Below, piece by piece: positions 45,076-54,365 of a stretch of DNA of 64,000 nucleotides. Source of the stretch: Candidatus Bathyarchaeota archaeon. Its GTDB lineage: Archaea; Thermoproteota; Bathyarchaeia; Bathyarchaeales; UBA233. The notes below the pieces were generated by a model. The model had not been told where the DNA came from, did not search any database, and saw nothing but the letters and a program-made list of their open reading frames with translations. The first letter of the stretch is position 1, and each line of letters opens with the position of its first letter. The position numbers and the translations under genes were made by a program. The stretch is taken from positions 1 through 64,000 of the forward strand of contig SMYP01000181.1 in NCBI GenBank assembly GCA_007050895.1. The letters run 5' to 3'.

Positions 45076-46218
45076 TTGGACTTCGCGCCGAGCAAGGAGC
45101 AGGAGATGATCCGGGCGGCCGTCCGCGCCTTCGCCGAGGACGTGCTGGGCCCCGGAGTCCAGGAGAGGGACGAGCTGGAGCAGTACCCATCGGACCAGGT
45201 GGAGCGGATGGCGGAGCTGAACCTCTTCGGGCTCACCTGCCCCGCCGAGTACGGGGGAGCAGGCTCCGACACCATCTCCTACGCCATCTCCATCGAGGAG
45301 CTGTCCAGGGTGGACCCCTCGGTCGGGGTGAGCCTGGCCGTGCACAACAGCGTGGCCACCTACCCCATCCTCTACCACGGCACCGAGGAGCAGAAGGCCC
45401 GCTGGCTCCCCGAGCTGGCGACGGGCAAGCGCATCGGCGCGTTCTGCCTATCCGAGGCCCAGGCGGGCTCGGACGCCGCCGGGGTGGAGACCACGGCGGT
45501 CAGGGACGGAGACGAGTGGGTCGTCAACGGCTCCAAGCTGTGGGCGACCAACGGCGGGGTCGCGGGACTGTACATAGTGATAGCCGTCACCGACAAGACG
45601 GTTAAGAAGGGCAAGGGCCTGTCCGCCTTCATCGTGGAGCGGGAGAGGGACGGTGTCTCCCTGGGCGTGAAGGAGCACAAGCTGGGCATCCGGAGCTCCG
45701 ACACGTACGAGATCGTCTTCGACGAGGTCCGGGTCCCCGAGGACCACTTCCTGGGCGCCCCCGGCAAGGGACTGGCCATCTCGCTGGGCACGTTGGATGG
45801 CGGCCGCATCGGCATCGGCGCCCAGGCCGTGGGCATCGCCCAGGCCGCGCTGGAGGAGACCGTCGCCTACGCCAACGAGCGGGAGCAGTTCGGTGCCCCC
45901 ATCGCCCGTCTCCAGCCCATCCAGTGGAAGATAGCCGACATGGCCACCGACGTGGCGGCCTCGCGGCTCCTGGTCTACCAGGCGGCGAACCTGAAGGACA
46001 AGGGGGTCGCCTTCACCAAGGAGGCGGCCATTGCGAAGCTCTTCGCCTCCGAGGCGGCCATCCGGGTGGTGCACCACGGCCTCCAGGTCCACGGTGGCTA
46101 CGGCTACACCAAGGACTACCCCATCGAGAGGCTGTACAGGGACGCGCGCATCACCACGATATACGAGGGCACGTCGGAGGTCCAGCGTCTGGTCATCGCC
46201 CGCCAGCTCGGTCTCTGA
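45076..46218 (+). CDS. Acyl-CoA dehydrogenase
   Basis: 380 residues. FAD enzyme that introduces the 2,3-double bond in acyl-CoA. Family features are FCLSEAQAGSDAAGVET, the GSKLWATNGGVAGLYIV core, the C-terminal QVHGGYGYTKDYPIERLYRDARI and the catalytic Glu in IYEGTSEVQRL. The start is TTG 45076 after GGTGAC; upstream ATGs give an unrelated N-terminus. A TATA box CTTAAAATAC lies at 45025-45034. It is divergent from pheT. No other beta-oxidation gene is adjacent, so its chain-length preference is unknown. It points to fatty-acid or branched-chain amino acid breakdown. Confidence 0.95.
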   Translation: MDFAPSKEQEMIRAAVRAFAEDVLGPGVQERDELEQYPSDQVERMAELNLFGLTCPAEYGGAGSDTISYAISIEELSRVDPSVGVSLAVHNSVATYPILYHGTEEQKARWLPELATGKRIGAFCLSEAQAGSDAAGVETTAVRDGDEWVVNGSKLWATNGGVAGLYIVIAVTDKTVKKGKGLSAFIVERERDGVSLGVKEHKLGIRSSDTYEIVFDEVRVPEDHFLGAPGKGLAISLGTLDGGRIGIGAQAVGIAQAALEETVAYANEREQFGAPIARLQPIQWKIADMATDVAASRLLVYQAANLKDKGVAFTKEAAIAKLFASEAAIRVVHHGLQVHGGYGYTKDYPIERLYRDARITTIYEGTSEVQRLVIARQLGL

Positions 46219-46359
46219 GCCCCGGGCCCCATCCCCTGTCAGGTCAGGGGACCGTTCAAGAAGGGCTCTACCCAAGCGTTTTCGCTTCAAAATCTGCATC
46301 ATCCAACGCCTCCTGGCTAGGGGGTGCGGGAAGGGGTATGGCCGAAGGTAGCAATCGAC

Positions 46360-46373
46360 AAACGTTATATACA
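46360..46373 (+). promoter_or_regulatory. TATA box of the large surface protein gene
   Basis: AACGTTATATAC precedes the ATG at 46404 by about 32 bases. The preceding gap (46219-46359) has no gene. Confidence 0.6.
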
Positions 46374-46403
46374 AGAAGTATCATGTAGCGCAATGGGATA
46401 CCT

Positions 46404-49400
46404 ATGATGGCTACCAGGAAGCTACTGAGTGTATTGACCGTCTTCTTGCTCATGACCTCCGGTCTGGCATTGACCTCCTTCGCCAGCGCACCGCTGCCGG
46501 AGGCGGACGTCGTCGACGACGACGTCTTCGTGATCCCCGAGCCCGCTGATCCTGAGGTCGGGGACGGGACCGAGAGCCCCTACTTGAACGAGATAACCAA
46601 CCTGGTCAACACCGACGGCCAGGACCTGGTCGAGCTCCCACCGGACATCAGCACCGCCATCCTCAACCGGGGGAACCTGGGCCTCAGCATCGACGAGGCC
46701 GAGGGACTGCCCCTGGGCAGGGACGGCACCGGCCGGCTCATCAGGGGAGACTCCCCCCACAGGGCCCCCGGAGAGATCCTGCTCATCGACGACGATGACT
46801 CCACCGACGCGAACACCACCCAGGCGTTCAACAACAGCGGCGTGTACGACGTGGACACCGCCCAGTTCATGGCCAGTGCTCTGACCAACCTGGGCTACAC
46901 CTTCGACACCTACCTGGTCCAGGCGGGCGACAACGGCCCCGACTACAAGACCATGTCCTCCTACTCCACCCTCATCTGGTGCTTCGGGTACGAGTGGGGC
47001 TACCTCCCCTCCCTGACCCAGTGGGACTTCTGGCGCGTCCAGAACTTCATGGAGGCGGGCGGCTCGGTCTGGTTCCAGGGACCCTTCTTCCTGGGCTCGA
47101 TCTACGACTACGTGAACTACACCGTGGGCGGCCAGAACTCCTTCGATTCCGACGGCTTCGCCATCAAGTACCTGGGCATCGAGGAGTACATCCCATTCAC
47201 CGGCCAGCCCAACCCCGTGAACGGCACCGCAGGTGCGGTCATGACCGGCTCCGAGCAGTATGCCACCCGGAACTGGTTCAACGACTTCGGCGACGAGCGA
47301 CAGTTCCTCGGCGGCGTCATCCGGCCCACCTCCAGCGCCTTCACCATCCTGGAGGGCGACAGCTACAACTTCCGTGGTGACACCTACGACGACGAACCCG
47401 TCTGCGTAGGTTACAACAGCGGCACTTGGAGGGTGGTGACGTCCCACCTGGACGTCTCCGTCATCGCCTCCGCCACCGACAGGGAGGACTTCGTCGACAA
47501 GGTCCTTACCTGGCTGGGTACCCCGACTGTCAACACCAACCGCGTGAACATCATGAACATGAACGTCACCGTGGAGGAGCAGTCCATCGAGTGGACCATG
47601 GACTTCAACTACGTGTACTGGGGCGCGCTCCTGCGGGACCAGCAGACGGGGCAGATCTTCCGCATCTTCAACCCCATCGACGCCACGGTCCACACCCACG
47701 AGGACTTCACCTACACGTCCAACTTCGAGAACCAGGGCCCAGCGATGAACAACGTGGTGGTCCGGTTCCTGGTCTACGACGCCATGGGCAACCTGCTGCA
47801 GAACTTCACGAAGCAGGTGAACGTGGGCGCCCGGGCCCTCGGCACGGTCTCCGCCACCTTCAAGCCCACCCGCGCGGGCTTCTACATCATCAGGACCAAC
47901 ATCACCATGCCCACCGACCAGTACAGGTTCGACAACCTGCTGGACTCCCGGCAGATGGGACGCGCCAGGGCCGCCAAGTTCCTCGATGACCTGGAGAACG
48001 GCACCTCCGAGTGGTCCAAGGAGGGCTCCTGGCAGCTGTCCACCGACCCCGAGTACTACAACACGGCGAACCATGGCTGGTACTGGTCCAAGGCCGGAAC
48101 CACCACCGTGAACGGCGAGAGCCTCTTCATGCCCACCGTGGACCTGAGGTTCTACAACACCACCTACGACCACCCGCTCTACAACCCCGACCCGAACTTC
48201 ATCTTCTTCCACTTCCTGTTCAAGGGAAGGATGAGGGGCACGGGCCAGGACTACATCGACCTGCTGATGAAGGCCTCGAACATGTCCACCTGGTCGTCCC
48301 TCGTCAAGATCGACGGCAACACGCCCGGTGAGAACGACGTGCCCGGCAACTTCGAGAACGGCTGGTGGAGGTTCACCTACGGCATCTACCTGGGCAACTA
48401 CGCCGGCCAGACCGTCGACCTCAAGTGGACGCTGGTGAAGCGCAACGCCGCCTCCGACTCCTGGTGGGCCATCGACGACTTCTGCGTCTGGATGGTCCAC
48501 GAGCGGAACGTGGCGCCCTTCTTCCTGGAGCTGTACCCCAACACCGAGCACGTGGAGGTGGACGTGGGAACGAACTTCGACCTCCGGGTGTGGGCCGAGG
48601 ACCCGACGGGTGACGAGCCCATCACCTACCAGTGGTTGGAGAACTTCGTCACCATCCCCGGCGCCGACACCAACCAGACCACCTTCACCATCCCCAGGAC
48701 CGTGCCCGCGGGCGACAAGTACGAGCGCGGAAAGACCCTGGAGATCATCTGCAACGTGCGCGACGACCAGCTGGTGAACGGCACCCTGTGGAAGATCCAC
48801 CTGCTGGACCCGAGGCCTGTCAAGGCCGCGGGCGCCCCCGACCCGTTCATGATCGAGATCAACGAGGACGAGCCGATGGACGTGGACATGGGAACCGCCA
48901 GCAACGTGAAGTGGTTCGAGGACGTGGAGGGCCAGACCTTCACGGTCACGTCGGCCGGCTCCCAGTTCATCGACGTCACCAACGGGGCCAACAACGTTCT
49001 GACCTTCACCAACAAGCTGCCCAACTGGAACGGCTGGGACAACGTGACGCTGAAGGTCCAGGACTCCGCTGGCTCCATGAGGAACTTCACCCTACCGGTC
49101 CACGTGCTGCCCGTCAACGACGCGCCCAAGTGGATCGCGAAGAACCTCCCCGACGGCGAGCAGGACTCCTTCTACTCCTTCAACCTGTCGGCCACCGACG
49201 CGGACAACGACATCACCGAGCTGACGTACTCCACCGACGCCACCTTCTTCACCATGTCGACGTCGTCCCCGGAGATCGCCTTCAAGCCCACCAACGACCA
49301 CGTGGGGTACAACTACTTCAACGTGACCGTGGAGGACCCCGACGGCCTCTCCGACACGATGGAGCTGGTGCTGTTCGTCCAGAACGTGAACGACCCGCCG

Positions 49401-50645
49401 GTGCTGCAGTACATCCCGCCGCAGACCGCGAAGGAGGGCTTCAAGTTCTCCCTGAACGTCTCGGAGTACGTGGAGGACCCCGACCTGGACCTCCCGGCCG
49501 AGTTCAGGGACCGCATCACCTACCGGGACGACACGACCAAGCTGGACACGAACGTCGAGACGGGCGAGGTCACCTGGACCCCGACCAACGACGACGTGGG
49601 TGACCACTTCTTCACGATAACGGTCACCGACACCAAGGGCCGGTCGGACCAGCAGGAGATCAAGGTGACGGTGGAGAACACCCCCAACGCTCCCGAGTTC
49701 GGCATCGTGGGCAAGCAGAACCTGGTACAGGGACGCGACTACGAGTACACCATGCCCGTCAACGACCTGGACATGGACGCCAAGGGCGTCATCGAGACGC
49801 TGACCTTCACCAGCAACAAGCCCGACCTGTTCACCATCGACGCCGCCACCGGCAGGATCGACTTCACCCCGGACAACGACCAGGTGGGCGTGTGGACGGT
49901 CACCATCGTGGTGACCGACTCCTTCGGCCTGTCGGACTCCATCGACGTCATCTTCGACGTGGAGAACGAGAACGACAAGCCGATCATCGAGTACATCCCC
50001 GCCCAGCAGCTCACCGAGGACCAGCTGTTCACCCTGCAGATCGAGGCCGCCGACCCCGACCTGGAGCCCCGTCTCCTGGACGACGAGCCGGTGGACCCCG
50101 ACGAGCAGCTGACCTACAGGACCAACAACTCCCGGGTCCTCATCGACGGCGACGGTGTGCTGACCTTCACCCCGACGAACGACGACGCCAAGCACAAGAC
50201 GATGGTGGTCCGCATCACCGTGGTGGACGCCTCCTCCGAGACGGCCACCGTGGACGTGACCTTCGCCATCACCGGGGTCAACGACGCGCCGGAGAAGCTG
50301 CAGATCATCGGCATCGTCGAGGGGCAGAAGATCGACGCCGGCAAGAAGATCCAGCTGCGCGGCACCGCCCTGGACATCGATGACGACGCGGACAAGCTGG
50401 TGTACCGGTGGTACGCTGGCACCACCCTCATCGGCCAGACCCAGGACATCACCTGGAAGGTCAAGGGCAAGGGCGTGACGCCCATCAAGCTGGTCGTCTC
50501 CGACGCCGAGCAGGCCGAGACCGAGATGTCGGTGAACGTCACCGTCAAGGAGGTCACCGACTCGCCCGGCTTCGGCACCGTCCTGACCGTCATGGCCGTG
50601 GGCGTCATCGCCTTGATGGTGGTGGCCGTCCGCAGGCGTCACTAG
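46404..50645 (+). CDS. Very large PGF-CTERM surface protein with Ig/cadherin-like repeats
   Basis: 1413 residues. A signal peptide (about 6-27) is followed by an alpha/beta region (about 125-370) that may be a ThuA/GATase-like fold (ILLIDDDDS, then FWRVQNFMEAGGSVWFQG), then a beta-sandwich, a MAM/lectin-like domain (about 540-690) and at least six Ig/cadherin-type units to the end, with repeated VNDAPKW, VNDPPVL and VNDAPEK junctions. The C-terminus is a PGF sorting signal. It is rich in sequons. The size, its own promoter and a strong terminator suggest a major cell-surface protein. Confidence 0.85.
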   Translation: MMATRKLLSVLTVFLLMTSGLALTSFASAPLPEADVVDDDVFVIPEPADPEVGDGTESPYLNEITNLVNTDGQDLVELPPDISTAILNRGNLGLSIDEAEGLPLGRDGTGRLIRGDSPHRAPGEILLIDDDDSTDANTTQAFNNSGVYDVDTAQFMASALTNLGYTFDTYLVQAGDNGPDYKTMSSYSTLIWCFGYEWGYLPSLTQWDFWRVQNFMEAGGSVWFQGPFFLGSIYDYVNYTVGGQNSFDSDGFAIKYLGIEEYIPFTGQPNPVNGTAGAVMTGSEQYATRNWFNDFGDERQFLGGVIRPTSSAFTILEGDSYNFRGDTYDDEPVCVGYNSGTWRVVTSHLDVSVIASATDREDFVDKVLTWLGTPTVNTNRVNIMNMNVTVEEQSIEWTMDFNYVYWGALLRDQQTGQIFRIFNPIDATVHTHEDFTYTSNFENQGPAMNNVVVRFLVYDAMGNLLQNFTKQVNVGARALGTVSATFKPTRAGFYIIRTNITMPTDQYRFDNLLDSRQMGRARAAKFLDDLENGTSEWSKEGSWQLSTDPEYYNTANHGWYWSKAGTTTVNGESLFMPTVDLRFYNTTYDHPLYNPDPNFIFFHFLFKGRMRGTGQDYIDLLMKASNMSTWSSLVKIDGNTPGENDVPGNFENGWWRFTYGIYLGNYAGQTVDLKWTLVKRNAASDSWWAIDDFCVWMVHERNVAPFFLELYPNTEHVEVDVGTNFDLRVWAEDPTGDEPITYQWLENFVTIPGADTNQTTFTIPRTVPAGDKYERGKTLEIICNVRDDQLVNGTLWKIHLLDPRPVKAAGAPDPFMIEINEDEPMDVDMGTASNVKWFEDVEGQTFTVTSAGSQFIDVTNGANNVLTFTNKLPNWNGWDNVTLKVQDSAGSMRNFTLPVHVLPVNDAPKWIAKNLPDGEQDSFYSFNLSATDADNDITELTYSTDATFFTMSTSSPEIAFKPTNDHVGYNYFNVTVEDPDGLSDTMELVLFVQNVNDPPVLQYIPPQTAKEGFKFSLNVSEYVEDPDLDLPAEFRDRITYRDDTTKLDTNVETGEVTWTPTNDDVGDHFFTITVTDTKGRSDQQEIKVTVENTPNAPEFGIVGKQNLVQGRDYEYTMPVNDLDMDAKGVIETLTFTSNKPDLFTIDAATGRIDFTPDNDQVGVWTVTIVVTDSFGLSDSIDVIFDVENENDKPIIEYIPAQQLTEDQLFTLQIEAADPDLEPRLLDDEPVDPDEQLTYRTNNSRVLIDGDGVLTFTPTNDDAKHKTMVVRITVVDASSETATVDVTFAITGVNDAPEKLQIIGIVEGQKIDAGKKIQLRGTALDIDDDADKLVYRWYAGTTLIGQTQDITWKVKGKGVTPIKLVVSDAEQAETEMSVNVTVKEVTDSPGFGTVLTVMAVGVIALMVVAVRRRH

Positions 50646-50661
50646 GTCCGGACCGTCGAAC

Positions 50662-50712
50662 ATGGTGGGGCGCGGCTCCGGCCGCGCCCACCACCTTTAT
50701 TTTTCTTCCCGT
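50662..50712 (+). terminator. Strong GC hairpin with T-run
   Basis: GGTGGGGCGCGGC (50664-50676) pairs with GCCGCGCCCACC (50681-50692) with one bulged base around a TCCG loop. The T-rich tract TTTATTTTTCTT follows. The tract also serves as the TATA region of the next gene. Confidence 0.75.
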
Positions 50713-50726
50713 CCCTTCAGCCCAGC

Positions 50727-51551
50727 GTGCGCGCCGAAGTGATCCTCGTCGGGGACGAGCTGCTGGAGGACGCCCACGGCGTCCAGCCGGACTACATGCG
50801 TGAGCTCCTCCAGGAGATGGGCGCCGACCTGTCGGATAGGGGGTACGCCCTGGGCCGGGTGACCTCGGTGGGCGACATGCCCGGCGAGCTGTCACCGCTG
50901 CTCTTCGACGCCGCCGCACGGAACGTGGACCTGGTGGTGGTCGTCGGCGGGCTGGGACCCACCCACGACGACCGGGTGCGCGACGAGGTCGCCATGGTGG
51001 TGGGCATGGGCCCGCCACGGCCCCACCCCGACGCCATGAGGTGGCTCGTCGCCTCGTACCAGGAGAGGGACATCCCCGTGCCGGAGGAGGGGGGGCCCTG
51101 GGAGCGGATGGGCCACGTGCCCCAGGGCGTGGAGCCCGTCCACAACCCCGCGGGCATGGCCGCCGGGATGGCATTCCGGCTGGGGCCAAACACGCGGGTC
51201 AGGTGCCTGCCCGGCGTGACCTTCGAGGCCCTTCCCATGTGGCGGGAGGAGGTCCTGCCGGACCTGGACCGCGATTGGGCCCCCGCCCCGGGGAGCAGGA
51301 AGGCCGTGCTCGTCGTGAGAGGGGTCAGCGAGGGGGTCCTGGGGCCCGTGGTCGAGGAGTTCGCCGCGACCCGCCCCGGCATCCGGGCCCGCATCAACCT
51401 GGCGGACGCCCAGGGGGGCCGCTTCGGCTCGATCCGAGTCACGCTGACCGGGGAGCCCGACGGGGTCGAGATGGCAGTGCCCGAACTGGTGACCATGCTC
51501 TCCCACGTCCAGGGCATCGCCGTCGAGGTACAGGAGGTCACGTCACCGTGA
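50727..51551 (+). CDS. CinA/MoaB-like molybdopterin-binding-fold protein
   Basis: 274 residues. The N-terminal two thirds have the MoaB/CinA fold: AEVILVGDELLEDAHG, VVGGLGPTHDD (about 72-82) and LPGVTFEALPMW. The C-terminal part is a small alpha/beta extension. Archaeal COG1058 proteins are NMN deamidase-like or nucleotide pyrophosphatase-like, so a cofactor-repair function is likely and molybdopterin binding is not certain. The GTG at 50727 is about 30 bases from the T-rich promoter. Its stop overlaps the next start (GTGA). Confidence 0.85.
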   Translation: MRAEVILVGDELLEDAHGVQPDYMRELLQEMGADLSDRGYALGRVTSVGDMPGELSPLLFDAAARNVDLVVVVGGLGPTHDDRVRDEVAMVVGMGPPRPHPDAMRWLVASYQERDIPVPEEGGPWERMGHVPQGVEPVHNPAGMAAGMAFRLGPNTRVRCLPGVTFEALPMWREEVLPDLDRDWAPAPGSRKAVLVVRGVSEGVLGPVVEEFAATRPGIRARINLADAQGGRFGSIRVTLTGEPDGVEMAVPELVTMLSHVQGIAVEVQEVTSP

Positions 51552-52105
51552 CGTCGACCAGCCCCCAGGGCGTGGACCTGGAGTGCGAGAGGTGCCCCCT
51601 GGCGAGGGAACGGACCCAGGTTGTGCCCGGTTCGGGCGATCCCGGGGCACGGCTCATGCTGGTGGGCGAGGCGCCGGGGGCCAGCGAGGACGAGGGGGGA
51701 GCGCCGTTCATCGGCAGGGCGGGGGGCATCCTGGACCGGGCCCTGGGGGAGGCGAACATGTCCAGGGACCGGGTGTGGATCGCGAACACCGTCCGCTGCA
51801 GGCCCCCCGGGAACCGGGCCCCCAGGGATGCTGAGATCGCCACCTGCTCGTTCCAGCTGGATGCCGAGCTGGCCTCGGTGAGGCCCAGGGTGCTGGTGGC
51901 CCTGGGGGCCACGGCGGCGGGCGCCCTGGTGGGGAGGCCCGTGGCCCTCAAGGAGGAGGCGGGCTCCGTCCATCGCCTCCGGCGGGCGGGCCTGGACCTG
52001 CGCTGCGTCGTCACCTACCACCCAGCCGGGCTGGTGTACCGGCCCCAGGCCTTCCCCAGGCTGGTGGAGGACCTGACCCTGGCCTGGGAGCTGGCCCAGG
52101 GTTGA
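51548..52105 (+). CDS. Uracil-DNA glycosylase, family 4/5 type
   Basis: 185 residues. It removes uracil from DNA for base-excision repair. Four cysteines of the [4Fe-4S] cluster are in place: Cys13, Cys16, Cys84 and Cys100. The active-site segment GEAPGASEDEGGAPFIGRAG follows, with Glu in place of the usual family variants, and the C-terminal YHPAGLVYRP loop contains the catalytic-region His. The GTG start overlaps the previous stop, so it is co-translated with the CinA-like gene. Confidence 0.92.
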   Translation: MTSTSPQGVDLECERCPLARERTQVVPGSGDPGARLMLVGEAPGASEDEGGAPFIGRAGGILDRALGEANMSRDRVWIANTVRCRPPGNRAPRDAEIATCSFQLDAELASVRPRVLVALGATAAGALVGRPVALKEEAGSVHRLRRAGLDLRCVVTYHPAGLVYRPQAFPRLVEDLTLAWELAQG

Positions 52106-52170
52106 GACTGTTACGGGACCTTCGCCCTACCCCCCGCAACGTATATGAGGGGCCGGCCCCTGGAGGTGCC

Positions 52171-52680
52171 GTGGCCCAGCGGGTGCCCTTCTACCACGCC
52201 TCCGAGACGGTCAACGTCGACCTGATAGTCCGGAGGCTGGACAGGCACGGTCGCCTGGTGTGCTGGGCGACGGAGGTCCCCCTGGAGCCCGTGTACCTGA
52301 CCACCGACCGCCCCCCGTGCTACCGGGGCGACCTGCTCGCCCTCTTCGAGGGCCCCTCGGGGCCGTCGCTGGTGGGCGTGGAGGTCAAGGACTGGGACGC
52401 CCGGGTCAGCATCCCCATGGCCAGGGACTACCTGCGGGCGTACGGGAGGGCATGCCAGCACTTCTACCTGGCCGCCAACGGGTTCGCCGAGGGGCTGTTC
52501 TCCGTCCGGGACCTGGGCCTGTTCCACCTGGACCGCCGCGAGGTGGTGAAGGCCCCCGGGACGCTTCGACCAGAGCCCTCCCTCTGGAGGTCCGCGGTGG
52601 AGCGGCTCCTCGAGATCTGCGACGTGGCGTTCGACCTCCCCGGGGACCCCCACCAGACCACCCTCCCAAGGGGGGCGTGA
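52171..52680 (+). CDS. PD-(D/E)XK nuclease-like protein
   Basis: 169 residues. The core pattern is visible: Asp54 in YRGDLLALF, then Glu71 and Lys73 in VGVEVKDWD, followed by a helix with ARDYLRAYG and a strand HFYLAANG. These match the metal-binding residues of restriction-endonuclease-fold nucleases. GTG 52171 follows GGAGG by four bases, and a TATA box (ACGTATATG, 52137-52145) lies upstream; a longer TTG start at 52102 would overlap the glycosylase. It sits beside the uracil-DNA glycosylase, so a DNA repair role is plausible but not shown. Confidence 0.7.
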   Translation: MAQRVPFYHASETVNVDLIVRRLDRHGRLVCWATEVPLEPVYLTTDRPPCYRGDLLALFEGPSGPSLVGVEVKDWDARVSIPMARDYLRAYGRACQHFYLAANGFAEGLFSVRDLGLFHLDRREVVKAPGTLRPEPSLWRSAVERLLEICDVAFDLPGDPHQTTLPRGA

Positions 52681-52750
52681 TTCTCACAACCCACAACGGG
52701 GACCGAACCTTTATCTCCCCACCGTCCGCTAGGAACCTGGGGAGGTGAAC

Positions 52751-53170
52751 ATGTCCCCGGATGACAGGAATATCAGGATAACCCAGCACGAGCTCCGGGA
52801 GATCAAGGAGATCTACCAATCGGTCATGAACCTGGCGGCGAACGGCCTGTTCTTCAGGGCAGGCCAGGTCATCGGGCGTGACCTGGCCAAGCGCGCGGAG
52901 GACCAGGGGGGCAACTACCTGGCCGTCGCGGCCGACATACTCGTAGAGGAGGGTTGGGTCTCCTCAGCGGAGCTGGACAGGGAACAGGTGAAGGTGGAGG
53001 GCTGCATCGAGGTGGTCAGGGGCTCCGACCGCAGCTGCAACATGCTGCGCGGGATCCTCGCCGAGATCTACGCCCGGCACTACGAGACGAAGCTGTTCTG
53101 CCACGAGGTGGAGTGCGCCGGTTCGGGCTCCCCCAAGTGCACCTTCCAGATCCGCAAGGGGGTCCTGTAG
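52751..53170 (+). CDS. V4R-domain protein beside KaiC
   Basis: 139 residues. A single V4R domain: an N-terminal helix, FFRAGQVIGRDLAK and the cysteine-bearing end (GCIEVV, SCNMLRGI, FCHEVECAGSG, KCTF). ATG 52751 follows GGAGGTG by four bases; GTG 52745 is an alternative. A TATA-like CCTTTATC lies near 52707. It abuts the KaiC-like gene directly, so a sensor plus ATPase pair is likely. It is the third V4R protein of the window. The ligand is unknown. Confidence 0.85.
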   Translation: MSPDDRNIRITQHELREIKEIYQSVMNLAANGLFFRAGQVIGRDLAKRAEDQGGNYLAVAADILVEEGWVSSAELDREQVKVEGCIEVVRGSDRSCNMLRGILAEIYARHYETKLFCHEVECAGSGSPKCTFQIRKGVL

Positions 53171-53854
53171 ATGGCCCTCCAGAGAGCCTCCACCGGGATA
53201 CCCGGGCTCGATGATCTGATCCAGGGCGGGTTCCCCGTGCCATCGACCGTGCTGGTGGCCGGCGAGCCCGGGACAGGCAAGACCACCCTGGCCGTCCAGA
53301 GCCTGTTCCACACCGCGCGGGAGGGCGGTACGGGCATCTACCTGGCCGCAATCTCGGAACCCCCGTGGGTGGTCCAGTCCTTCCTTTCCAACTTCGAGTT
53401 CTACGACCAGCAGATGGTGGACAACCACCAGGTGGTCTTCGCCGACGTGGGAGCCTCGCTGGTCTACGAGCCCGAGAACCTGATGGAGCGGCTCCAGCAC
53501 ACGGTGGAGACCTACGGTCCCACCCGGCTGGTGATCGACCCCATCACCCCCATCCGGGAGATCCTGGAGCGGAAGGGCATCAACGACAGGGAGTTCATGC
53601 ACAACCTGTTCGCCTACCTCAAGACGCTGAGCTGCACCACCATCATCACGGCGGAGCAGAACTACTCCACCATCCCCTCGTCCCTCGAGGGCTACATGGT
53701 GGACGGCGTCATCGTGATGTCCTACCCCGAGGAGGAGGGCATCCGCCGCAAGTACATCGAGGTGCTCAAGTTCAGGGGCACCGACCACGTGACCGGTCGG
53801 CAACTGCTCGACATCACCAGCCAGGGACTCTCCGTCCAGGCTGGCCTGCGCTGA
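53171..53854 (+). CDS. KaiC/RadA-like ATPase
   Basis: 227 residues, a single KaiC domain. Walker A is GEPGTGKTT (31-39) and Walker B is LVIDPIT (about 118-124). The N-terminus STGIPGLDDLIQGGFP is typical. Archaeal single-domain KaiC proteins are often signal-transduction ATPases, not clock proteins. ATG follows the V4R stop directly, so the two genes are one translation unit and the V4R protein is its likely sensor. Confidence 0.9.
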   Translation: MALQRASTGIPGLDDLIQGGFPVPSTVLVAGEPGTGKTTLAVQSLFHTAREGGTGIYLAAISEPPWVVQSFLSNFEFYDQQMVDNHQVVFADVGASLVYEPENLMERLQHTVETYGPTRLVIDPITPIREILERKGINDREFMHNLFAYLKTLSCTTIITAEQNYSTIPSSLEGYMVDGVIVMSYPEEEGIRRKYIEVLKFRGTDHVTGRQLLDITSQGLSVQAGLR

Positions 53855-53948
53855 GACGTCGTGTCGTTGGGAAGGGTGGGCATGAACGGGGCGGAGTCCG
53901 CCCCGCCGTGCACCCCATCCCCATCTGTACAAGCCAGCTACTCACGCC

Positions 53949-54185
53949 TCACGGCTTCAGGTACTTTCTCTCCACCTCCTCGAGCTCGGCCTCTTGGAGG
54001 TCGACCTCGAGCAGGCGCTTCTGCTTCTCGAGGACCAGGTCGACGCGCGCGTAAAGCAGGTCCCGCACGGCTGTGCGGATGGCCTCTGACCTAGATGGGA
54101 AGTCGTCCACCCTGACGAGGAAGTCCAGCCTCCGGAGGTACTGCTTGGGAAGACGTATGGTCACCTTGTCCATGTCATCCTTCAC
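53949..54185 (-). CDS. Ribbon-helix-helix (CopG-type) transcription factor
   Basis: 78 residues. A beta strand KVTIRLPK is followed by helices with DFPSRSEAIRTAVRDLL, the RHH DNA-binding fold, then a charged coiled-coil tail. It should act as a dimer. GTG 54185 follows GGAGGGG; ATG at 54173 is an alternative. It is divergent from the PhoU-TrkA_C genes, and repeated GTCCGAC-type sites lie between, so it probably controls both. Confidence 0.88.
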   Translation of the reverse strand: MKDDMDKVTIRLPKQYLRRLDFLVRVDDFPSRSEAIRTAVRDLLYARVDLVLEKQKRLLEVDLQEAELEEVERKYLKP

Positions 54186-54220
54186 CAGCTCCCCTCCGAT
54201 GTCGGTACGCCATCCTTTGT

Positions 54221-54330
54221 CAGACGGACGTCGGACGTATTGCAGGCGTCCATATAATAAGCTTTCCGTCCGTTTCGAGGGGAATGCGAAGAACGTGTCC
54301 GACGCCCGTCCGACGACGAAAGCCTAAAGA
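54221..54330. promoter_or_regulatory. Divergent promoters with repeated GTCCGAC sites
   Basis: A minus-strand TATA box (rc of CCATATAATAAGC, 54250-54262) serves the RHH gene. GTCCGAC occurs at 54297-54303 and 54308-54314, 11 bases apart. Its complement GTCGGAC occurs at 54230-54236, with a one-mismatch copy GACGGAC at 54223-54229. TTCCGTCCGTT is at 54264-54274. Helical-turn spacing on both sides fits operators for the RHH protein. Confidence 0.55.
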
Positions 54331-54365
54331 GGGGTCCGCGCCATCAGAGGGGGTGAGGTCGACCA

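Noticed and set aside
46422..48800. 792-residue minus-strand reading frame inside the large surface protein gene
   Set aside because: Its composition is that of an antisense shadow. The plus-strand protein has a signal peptide, repeated domains and a PGF ending.
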